A stretch of 64,000 nucleotides of DNA. Origin: Vitellaria paradoxa. Taxonomy: Eukaryota > Streptophyta > Magnoliopsida > Ericales > Sapotaceae. Numbering within the stretch: the first letter of the stretch is position 1; each line of letters begins with the position of its first letter. The position numbers and the translations under genes were made by a program. The stretch spans positions 26,547,936 through 26,611,935 of the forward strand of contig CM034233.1 in the NCBI GenBank assembly GCA_019916065.1, given 5' to 3'. Under the pieces are notes generated by a model. That model was not told the origin of the DNA and ran no database searches. It was given only the letters and a program-made list of their open reading frames with translations. Below, piece by piece: positions 9,984 to 21,900 of the stretch.

Positions 9984-12900
9984 GTATGCCATTTACTAAT
10001 ATATTTTACCTCATTAACTTTCTATGTTGGTTTTGGTTTCATTTCATTTGCAGTTTGGTATGTTATTCTTAGAGTTTACTATATCTGTTATACCAACATT
10101 TTGGGATATAAATAGTAAATTTTGTAATGCCTAGGGGGACCAACCTTTGGTCATGAGAGAACATAGTTTTTGGTTTAATTAGGTGTATAATTTTTAGGCT
10201 TATTGTGTCAAATTTGTTTTCTTTTTTCAACTAGTGCAACTATGGAGTATAATTTTTAGGCTTGTTGTGTCAAAGTTGTTTTCTTTTTTTCAACTAGTGC
10301 AACTATGCAGCAAGCTTATTTGTAACTTCTTTAGACAAGGAAATTATTTTAGGCTTGTTGCGTAGAATTTGTTTTCTTTGTTCAACTGGTGCAACCATGC
10401 AGTAAGCTTATTTGTAACTTCTTTAGACAACGAAATATAGGTTTCTGATTATTTTGAATCTAGAGTTGATTTTTTAAGAAGGTTATTATTGGTAATGTAA
10501 TGGGTGTTAGCTGGGCTGGAGACCATCAATGATCTTAATATTTATCACTGATGAATTGTGTGTCGTATCACTTCAATTTTTATTAAATATGAATCTGTGC
10601 CTTTAGTAAGTATTTTGAGTTTTTCTTTCCACTTTTTGTGTCACATTATGACTGCAAAAAGAACACTTAGAATTGCTGGTGAATGGCATATAAGTGTTTT
10701 GGTGATTGTTATAACTTTTGGTTATTGTGGAGGAAGCTTAATTTGTGCCCATTTGTTTTACTTGTATCACATTACATTGAACATTGCGGCTAATTTCCAA
10801 TATTCTTTTACTCTTCTTGGATTTTTAATGTCTTCGTGTATTCCATGTGATCTTATTATCACTTTCTTATGCAAATTGCTCGAACCCCACTCCAAAAAAA
10901 AAAAAAAAAAAAATCCTCTCTGTTACTTTGGTTTTAATCTGCACATCCTGTATGTCACCAATCAACTCCCCTATTCCAAAAATTTTACATTGTAAAGTTT
11001 CTTGATTATTGTAGTTGTCATATAAAGAACTTTAATGTATTGCAAATTTTCATATGACTTGGTGGATGGTGACCCTATTGCCATTTTTAGTTTAGTTTTA
11101 TAATTAATGTGTTAAGGGTTTATTTATTTATAGATTTGTTACTCTTGTTTTGATAATTTGATTGCAATCCTAGTTATATGTATCTGCCTTGCACATCAAG
11201 CATTAGGATTTTTTGTGTTAATGATATAACTTTTACTTTGTGCTAACTTGATGATGGAGGAAAAGGCCCTTTAATCCTAGGCATTAGAAAATAATTCAAC
11301 AGTGAGTAGTCAAGAGATAAAAATGGAATATCTCTATGAACCAGAAAACAAGTTTCTAAGTACATCTTATTGAACTAGCTTCCCTGAGGAGGCATGAAAA
11401 AGGATGGATTTGATATGTTGGGTCACAATAGGTTTTAAGTTGTTATTTTAGAAATTCATCCACTAGTGAGTTGTGAGATTTTAAAGTCAGTGTGCATAAT
11501 GGGAAACTTGTGAGGTTCTAGGAGACCTACTAGGTTTCTAAGTTATCCCCACTATACCTTACCTGGTTAAGCACAGTGATGCAGGATGAAGATTATAATA
11601 AGGTTCCATTATAGAAGTTTCCTACTTAGTTTTGGATACGCTTCAAAGAATCATATTTAGTTGCCAATTTTTATTTTTTTAGGATTGGTTTCAGAATATT
11701 TTCTTATGTTTTTAAATTTTTTAAGGATATTTTCTATTTCTAGAAATGTACATTTTCAGCGCCGTTTGTTCTGCTGTATTTCTTTTTTATTCTAGTCTTC
11801 AAATTTGACCTTGAAGTCAATATTTCGTAAATTTTCATTTTTACTTGATTTCTTAGTTATTTCCATCTTGATTAGGATTTCAAAATTCAAGACTTTTCCA
11901 TTTAAACCTGTATAAGCCTTAGGGCTAATTAGTTGAGTTTGAATAATAAAATTGTCATTAGGGAGAGTATCTCAAAGTTTCTTGTGTGAATATTTTGGGC
12001 ATTCCTAGACTAAACAGAGTATTAAATGACATCCTACTTTCCTTTTGTTTTGGTTTTGGTTTTTGTTTTAGTTTTTTTAGTTTTTGTTTTTTTGTTTTTT
12101 TTGTTTTTTTTCCCACACACTTCTGTGCATCAGTTGGCATTAGAGCTATCCATAGCACCATGAGGAACCAATAGAGGTCGCAATGCAGGTCCTTGGGTGG
12201 TTGCCATAGTTGGGTAGATGTTGAAGCGTGATGGAGTAGCTTGGGAGCTTCCATGGGAGGCACGCTTCTAGTGGTTGGAAATCATGTTGGTACAGAAGTC
12301 CAATAGGTGGCCACCCTGTCTGCTGGAAACCAACCTCACAGTTTATAACTCCCTCATTCTTCTGGAGAAGGAGAAGAATTTTCAAGGGAATAAATTTCTG
12401 AAAATGAGACTCCAAATCAAATTAGATATCAGAGTAGACCTCCTGTTTTTTATGGAGAACTAAGTATTGTTTAAGAAAGTGCAAATGTAGCTATCATGTC
12501 ACTAGCTGAAGTAGTAGAGTGCTACATCATAGATGGTGAAAATCCAGTAGCTAAAATTATCACTACTTTACACTTTGAATCAGGTTATACAGGGGAATCT
12601 AATGAAAATCAATTTAAAAAATATCAATATAGCATTGAGATGGTGCAAAGTTTAGAGTTTGAAAAAATAGGTGATTGCATAATCTTGCCAACATCATCCT
12701 CCTAAATGATCCACTCTTGAATGGATTTTCTGAAGCTTCATTGATTATATAGTTGAAGAAATTTGTGAAGATTGCCGTCGATATTTTGGTAGAAAATTAT
12801 TTTCCTTTGATGGTCAAATCGTTTTACTTTTTCCATTTAAAAAAATCAATAAAATATGAAAGTTTAAATTCGAGCCCGAATTCTTTCCAACATGGGGAGA

Positions 12901-15900
12901 ATGATGTAGGTGAAGATTGTAACAAGGTTCCATTATGGACACTTTCTTTTGGATACTTGTTAAATAATCATATTTAGCTGTTAGTTTTTATTTATTTAGG
13001 TTCGATTTAGAATATTTTCTTATGTTCTAAATACCATTTCAGAATGTTTTCTTTTTATGGGAATATCAATTTTCAGCTGTTTGTTTTGGCGTATTTCTTT
13101 TGATCCTAGCATCCAAACTTGATCTCAAGTCAAATTTGTCATTTTTGGTTTTTTCCTTAATGGCTTTGTTATTATTGCCTTGATTAGGATTCAAGTATTC
13201 AAGGTTTTCTATTCAAACCTATGTAGGCCTTAGAGCTAATCAGTTGAATTTGAATAAGAAAATTATCATTAGGGAGAGTTTCTCTGAGTTCCTTGTGTCA
13301 ATATTATGGGCGTGCCTAGACTAAACAGAGTATTACACTTCATCCTGTTTTCATTGTGAATTTTTTCATACGCTGCCTTTCATCACCCAATTAGAGATGT
13401 ACTCAATGCGATAGTGAAACTTGACCGGCTTTGTTTTCTATCTCACTACATTATTTTTTGTAATAGTGGAGTTATGAGGTCATGCTGGAACTGAACCTGA
13501 AGCATTATGAACTAAAATTTACGTTGAGTTTTCCATGTGATATAAAATTTCCTTTTTTCTTTCCCCTTCTGGATTATAGTAATGTTTAATAGGGTTAGCC
13601 TTTGTTGTTTGGTTCCCTCCCTTTTTCCTGGTATTGCAGTTTAATCTATGCTTGGTTAACTGAAGCAAATTGGTAGGGTATATGACCCTTTGTACTTTCA
13701 CACTTCCATGGATATACAAAATCATATCATTGAAACATTTATGTGACTTGGTAATCAATGTTTGTTGAACTTCTAAGGGCCATAGGACTTATGCTTTATA
13801 CAACAGCACGGATGTCAAGTGGATATAATTCATTTTGAGTAAGTTTTTTGGGTATTTGTTCTAGTGAATGAGAAAAACTTACAAACAAACATGATTACCA
13901 AAAATGGAGGATATATCATAGTTGACAAAGGTGTACCTAAGAGGTCCAGGTTGTAGTGAGGATGATACTTAAGGCCCTGGCAAGGTGCCTTCAATCAGGT
14001 CTAGGCTCAGGCATCAGTTGCAAATGAAGTATGCTTCAAACTTCTGATTCACTTTGTAGTTTACTAATTTGGTCTTTGTGAGCCCTTACTGTAGCTGAGA
14101 TAGTTGATATAAGATGCTTCATGAAGCACTTGATTTGAGAAATTTTTGACAGATTGTAAAGGCTCACTTATGGCATAGGTGAGGCATATGGCTATCCAAT
14201 TGAGGAATATGGCTATGCAATTCTAACTCCCCATTCTTCCTGATGCCTTCCATGTTCACATTTTCCATGACTAAATTTCTCCTTTGATCTGCTATTCTTC
14301 TTTTTTTATCTTTGCTTTATCCTCATCCTCTTACCAGACCAACTTGCATGTATAAGCCTTCTTTCTCTCTCTTGTTTTCTCATCTCCAACCACTCTCTTT
14401 ACTGGTATCACTCCTTTTTGTTTTTTGTTTTTTTTCGCCCCAAGTGAAACTTAAATTTTCTCTTCAATGTTTAGTGTTGAGGGAAAATGTCCATATTAAT
14501 AACTGTTAAGTCACCAATTATCCTAAAACCTTAAGTTGTTGGGAACTGGACCGAACAATGTATATCAAACTTTTTTAACACTCCCCCTCACGTGCAACCC
14601 CAATTTGCATGTAGAGCAAAGACAAGTAAACCAAATAAGGGTGGAAATGAGCCGAGTTTTAACTTGTTTGAGCTCGGCTCGAGCCTTCTAAATTGAGCTT
14701 AAGCTTAATTCGAGATTTTATATACGGTCGAGTTTGACTCGATAAAGAAGAATTTGGGCTCGAGCTTGGCTCGTGAATAGCTCAAATTAAACCAAAACGA
14801 GGTCGTTTTGGTTTAAAATATAATAAATAAAATATTATAAAAAATATAATAGAAGTATTATTAAAAAATATATATGTTATTTTATTAAGTCTGGAAAAGT
14901 TCGGCTCGAAAACTTACTAGCAAGCTGTTTGGAAATGAGCCTAGCAATGTATATCAAGTTATTTTAGCAATAATAAAGTTCCACCCTTCCTGTTATTACG
15001 TTTTTAATTGAGATGGTAGCTAATGGTTTAACATGTATTAGAGCAGGCGAATGCCCTAAATTTTCCCTACATAGAGAACTACTTTTCACCTCTCAAAGAA
15101 ATAGAGCAGTTCCTTGGAGGAGCAAAGCAAGTAGAGGAGTAGAGTTGGCAAACCTTTTCCAGGTCAACTTCTGGAGTTTGATTGTGGTTTTGATCTCCTT
15201 CACTTGTAGATCTTAATCTTCTTCTTGTTGAAATGAGCCTGCTCGAGGGTTATTTATTAATTTATTTTCTATGGGTTTTGCTTTTCTTGTTGCGGCTTAT
15301 TTTGGGGTTTGATCGAACTTTGATTGTTTAGGATTTTGTGCGATTGAGATTTCCAGGGTCTGGGATTAGGACATTGGGGTTGAGGTTGTGGTTTATGTTT
15401 AGTTTGATTTTGTCATCATGAGTTAGGTTAGGCGTTTGAGTGGAAACTCTGCTTCTTGTTTTGTTTTTGGGGTAGAGAGGCAGAGTGACTAGTCTCGTTG
15501 AAATGTGGGTGTGTCCCTTCAGTGTCCCCTTTACGTATAAGGGACCTACCTAGAATCAAGGCTTCAAAAGCATAAGCTTTTGTTCACTACTCAAAGCAAT
15601 TTTAATTTTATTAACATTTAATTTAATATATACTATTGTCTAGTCTCTAGAAACTAACGTTGCTTTTTCTTTTTGGAAATTTTGCAAAGTCAAAGTGTAG
15701 GGAAACTAACATGTGTCTTTTATTATAAAGTTCTTTGTACACTTAAAATCGAAATTAGCTTATTTATGGTATAGGTAGCATAAAAGAATAAAAAAAAGAT
15801 TATATTTATATGCCTTCGGTTTCTGTTTTGCAGTGTTTGTTACACCACTTCTGTGTTACCATTACATTGACCGTTGTCGTTTTTTAAAACCACGCATCCC

Positions 15901-18900
15901 ATTAGTCCTATTTAATTCAATTTTAATGCATTAATATTTACCTAAAAAAAAAAAAAATGATACCATTGCCTAACATAGTGATGGTGTTTATTCACCATAT
16001 GCCTTACTTTACTCAATCCAGTGCATTGCCTGTGATTGATGCCTTGTCTTGAGGCTATAGCAGACCTTATGTCTTAATTGCAATTTAAGCATTTAATGCA
16101 GCCAGTCCTAAGCTTTAATGCAGCCAGTCCTAATCTTATATAGAGGGCGGTGGTGGTAGGTTGATAGTTAGCATGAAGCGTTGTAACTTCCCATGAACAT
16201 GAATCTAAATGAGAATTTCGCTTGGATGTCCCTACTCAAGATGCACTGCATCAGATCTTGGGTGTAGTGAAAATTGAGTAAGGGTTAGCTAGGGTGTTCC
16301 CTTAAAGCGATGTTCCACATCAGTGCTTGTGTGTGGTGAGAAATAGGAAGTGTTCCCACACCTTAATGAATGGGTGTGGGTGTTTAAAAAAAAAAAAACT
16401 AGTCCAGGAGAGTAAATTACAGATTGAAATTTCAAATAGGCTCATTAATAGGAAAACTAGGAGAATTAATAGGCACTTTGGGAAAAGAGTAAATGTATCT
16501 TGCCACAAAAGATTAAGTGGATATGAGAAAAATTTAGAGAAATTGAAAATACTGATTTGAAATTTTGGTATTCAAAGAAAGACAAAAAGTATAAATGAGA
16601 TAGTAAATATTATCAATAGAGATATCAAAGATGAGATTGGAAGTATTAAGAGAATATGGGTTAGAATAATGTCTATGGAACTTATATTTTGGGAAGAGAT
16701 GATTAATGTTATTAGTACTTATGCTTCCCAAGTAGGACTAGATGCAATGTTTTTGAGATACCAAATGAAGAAAAACTTTATATAAGAGGATATTAATTGG
16801 GCATGTTGGGGGAGGGGGGAATAATGGAGATTTTAAGAGGGTATGTAGTGTCACGAGCTTAGAATTTCACACTTTAATTTGTGCGGCACTACACTGCAAC
16901 CCACTTACACACTTTAACCTCTCGTTGAATTACTAAATCAGCCTGACCCTCGGTAGGAAGCTAAGAAACTTGAGGTAAGTGAACTAGAGAGCTAGAATAC
17001 TTTTAAGAGAAGAACCTAAGAGAGCAATTGGAGAACTTTGAGAATGTTTCTCTCACTTAAAACTTAGATCATTGGATCCTTGTATCATTACAAATGAATC
17101 CTACACATCCTATTTATAGTCTTCCACCTTTTCAATGGACGATAGAGATTATTTCAAGTGGATGGTGGTGATTTGACCTCTAGAATCCACCACCAAAATA
17201 TTTAGATATTCACACAGTTAAGCTTCCAATGAAAGCCTCCCCTACTTTCTAGAATATTCTAACATTTTCTATAGTTATGTATAATATTCTACAATATTCA
17301 TGATACCTCCTGAAAACTATACTAGGTACTAGAATATTCTAAAGAAACTTAGAGCACTTTGGTAGCTTCTAGAAAATTCCGGACTATATTAAAAAATTCC
17401 ATAACCTTTAGAATACTCCGGACTATTCTAGGACATTCTAGAATGCTATAGCAAAATATAAAATGCCATGCTATAGCAAAATATAAAATGCCCTATACTC
17501 TGGTGGTTTCTAGAAAATTCTGGACTATACTAGAAAATCACGGAACCTTCTCAAATACTCCAGACCATTTTAGGACATTTTGAAACACAGTAGCAAATCT
17601 AGAATGCCCATTGTAGTTCTCGAACCATGCTGCTCTAGAGTCCAAATTACCGCTCTCAAGTGGTCGGCGTGATCAAAAGTGGCCATGGATCAAATTATCG
17701 TTTGAGATGCCGATATATTTTTTGAGATGTATCGAAATTGATGGACAGCGCAACGAGATCTCAATCTGCATCAAAGAAACACACCAAGAATAGTCATCGT
17801 GCTTTGTTGTAGTTGAGGTAAACTAATATCTTGGTGATACACTGAGACGACTAATTGTCGTGACCAGAAATCGTCGAGACAAACGAATTCTCAGCGATGT
17901 GCTGAATGTTAGGACGTCTATTTAGATTTTACTTTTAATTTTTGAATGGGTGAACATATATGAAAAACAAAAAAGAAATCACTATAAATCATATTATTTA
18001 TAATAAATTTTTTAGTATTGAACACAATGATTTTTTGAACGAATCATAGTTTAAAGAGGTTCAATAAATATTATATTTTTTTGTATTAAACATATTTAAC
18101 CATTATTCAATAATTTTATTATTTTTTATAAAATAAATTATTAAAATATAGTAATTTTTTTAATTTAAGAAATTAAATAAAGTGAAACATTTCAATAAGG
18201 TAAAAAAATAGTTGCAGTTATGGTTTATCAATAATGTCGTCGGTGTCAAATTAGTTCATTCACATGTTATTAGTTATCTAATATTTAGTAAAAGAGTTAC
18301 TATATTTTTTGTCATGTAATATATCCATTTTATTATTTAGAAATTTTCTAGACTTTTTTTTTTTTTCTTAATTAAAAACAAAATATTGCATATTGCCCTG
18401 ATATCGTGACGTGACACCGCAACCTCATTAAAAATTCTCAAACTGATATGATAGCCACGACTGTGACTTTGAACCATGATACATATAGTAGATATTATAT
18501 AAATGTCTATAATCTACCCAACCACCTAATTTGCATTCACTCAATAGTCTCAGCCAAAAAGCTAGTCTTAAATCTTCTACTAGTCACAGTTTAGACTTAT
18601 CATTTACGGGCCACCTCAAAAATCCCATGCATTAACAGGCAAAAGGCATGATTTGAATTGTCCCTAGGATTTGGAAAATTCCACACCGACAGCCGTAAGT
18701 TTATCTGAGGTGGAAAAGGAATTATTTTATTTATTATTTTTTCTTTTTTTTGGGTTGTTTTTTTTTTTTTTTGGGGGGGGGGGGGTGGTTACGTAAGGTC
18801 CCCCGCTCCACAGATGCAGACTAACAATAGATGCAGCCTTCATATATAAAAGACAATGCAGCAAGTTTCACTTTCATTTTCACTATATATGACCCAAGTA

Positions 18901-21900
18901 GGGGTGTACAAAGGACCGAGAAACCGAACTTATTTTCAGTTTGGTTACTACTATTTTAGAGTTGGGCCTGATCCGAACTGAAACTAATATTTGTAGAGGA
19001 TTTTTCTATTTGTTTTTTAAATAACATACACTCTAATTATGCTATTTTTTAAAAAATTTCAAATTTTCACAAGGAATATATATTGTAATTCATAGAAGTT
19101 CATTGGAGTTTAATTCACACCATTATTTACTTTTTTATTGATTAAAATTATGTCACTCAATAACTGGTTGATTCTAGAGCCAAATTTAGAATAGAAATGA
19201 CCCGGCCCATATATGTTCGGTTCGGTTCCAATTCCAATTCTATAGAACTGACCATGATTCATTCAGTAATCGAACCAATCCATGCAGACTCGTATGATTA
19301 TGTGCCACTCTTCATAATAACATCTAGGATTATAGAGACTTCCATCTAAGCCGTAATCTAACCACCAATACTAGGCTTTCACAATCATTTCTAAATAGAT
19401 TCAAATCCCAAAGTTGTTAATGCTTCTCAACTTAACAAAGACTTGGCCACAAATTAGTTGGAGTTGGCCAAATGAATCCTCTTCCTTCACTTATTTCTGT
19501 CATGAGTTATATTTTTTTGTAAAGTTATATGAAATAAGATCTTTACTCATACAAGTCCCATATAATATTAGATCTAACTTTTGTCCTCTTTATACTTTTT
19601 ATTTAGATTGACTCACTCTTCTGTACTAGTGCATTTTTAGGTCCACGTGGGACATGACAAAACTATCTTAAATGGTATTCTCTCAACTTCTCTTCTATTG
19701 GTGTCATCTTAATTTTTTTTTTCAAATATATTCATTTCTTAACTTTTATTGTATTATTATGCATCTATTATAGCATCCTCATTTCCACTACATTCATTTT
19801 ATAATAGTAACCAAAAAATTTGTTTCACGATCTGCTTTTAAAGGCTATTAAATAAGTATCTCTCTTTTTAAAATAAGTACTTGCTATTACTGAATTATAT
19901 ACTGTAGCATACTCTAAAATTGATTCAACTCCCTCATTTCTATCTTCAGATCCATGACGCCTGTTTTCACGTCCCATCACTTGATCAATGCAATAAAACC
20001 TTAGTTTCGATATAATGAGTATTTTAGCAGTCCTACAACTGTTGCCATTGGCTAAGTTTCTTCCTCGTGCTTAAAACCTTATACATTTGTTTGCATGCAT
20101 TTATGTACCTGTTTTGTTGGGTTTTCTTCTTGAACCAGTTATTAGCTCAAGATTATCCGTGCACACTTGCGCATAGTTGTTACTGCACGAGATTGGGATT
20201 TTGATGGTCTAAGGCTTCAATTCTTGCTTCATGCTTCATTGGCCTGAAGTCAGAGGCTTTAGTGTTTCTAATTCAAAATGAAAATAATGCGAGCAATTCT
20301 ATAGGGACTCAGGTGGGAGGTGTATAAAAGTCAGATTTATTAATTCTCTTTTCTCAAAGATAAAAGGACACGAAAAATTGTTTGTATATTTAATTTAATT
20401 ATTTTATTTTATAATATAATATGGCATTACAAGTTGCTGTTATAATATTTCTTGTTTAAAATATAAATTTTATTTATAATTGTGCGCTAAAATTCAATTG
20501 CGAAATATGTTTGTATAGAACTCTCATTGTCCAAGTATCAAGCATTTAGAAGAGTCCATATAGCAGAGACTTTACCAGGGGGATTACCCAGTGAAATCAT
20601 GATCTGGATCAAATGACCCCAGTTGTGGTGCACTCTCAATCTCAATAATCAAATTTACAGATTCTGTGACAAATGCTAATTAAATTGGAAGTTTCTTTAA
20701 GATAAAATTAAATCATAGCATAAATATGTAAGGATGTTAACTCACCAATGTTGAAGCTAGGGTTTCAAGTCCAACTTCTTATATTGAAGTGAGTCGGTGA
20801 TATCCTCTTTACATATTGAAATTGTTGGTGTTATCATCAGCTCTTCAAAGTTTTTTGACTACCAAAATCAAAGAACTGGACGATCTCTCTTTCAGTATCT
20901 ATTCAGTGAAATGGTTTCATTTTAACTTCTATTTTATTTTTGTTTTATTTTTTATTTTTCACTTTGAGTTGATTAATTGTTTTGGAGATTTGAAAATCTG
21001 AATTTTGGACTATTTATTTTTTTGTTATATTATGTCTATTAGTTTATAAGATATTATTTTTCATTGGAGCAAATCGGAAATTGTCTTCTAGATTATATAT
21101 GTATATATATGACTCGTTCTTAATCGATTTACGTCCCTATATGGTGTTTTAAGTCTACCCCCACTATAACGCATAGTGGTGTGCATGGACTGGGTCGGGT
21201 CGGACCTGGTTCGTACCTAACCCAAATATTGTACTGATATTTTTCTGTTCTTGAAATTTGGACCCAAAACCGAAAGGATTCCAGCTTGGAACTAAATTGA
21301 ATTGACCGAAAATATCAGATTGGTTTTGTTCGACTTCGGATTAGCCCGTTATATATTATATATTTTAAATTATATGTTTTTTGGGTTATTTAGGTTGGTT
21401 CAAACCTTATATATATAAGATTATAACATTATATGTTATATACAAGACTATAAGGCTATATCATTATATGTTATAAATATTTTATATTATACTTTTCGGG
21501 TTGGTTTTGGGTTAGTTCGGGTCAGTTTTATTTCACTTTAGGTTTGGGTTGGGTTTGGTTCTTTCATCTATTAACCCGAGAACCAAACAAAAAATATCGG
21601 GTTGTCAATTTTTTGGGCCTAGATCCAAAACAATTTTGATACGGGCCTGAGTTAACCCGAACCAAAGTGGTCAGATTGGTTTTGTTTTCGGGGGGGTTTG
21701 GTTTTTTTTTTGCACACCCCTAATACGTCGTATCATACAAAATGCCATACTGCCTATGCATACACATACAATAGTGAACCACATCCCAGGTAACATTAAA
21801 TCAAAGCATTTAAAAATGACATAGCAGTTAGATGAGATGGCCTCAGACATACATGCTACATTTACCTATTTAAAAAAACGGAAAGGCAACGGTGAGTTCT

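Noticed and set aside
10558..10995. 145-residue open frame in GT14 intron 1
   Set aside because: AT-rich chance frame with a poly-Lys stretch from an A run; no family features.
12496..12705. Open frame in the compact LTR element
   Set aside because: Short, not recognisable as gag or pol; kept only as part of the element.
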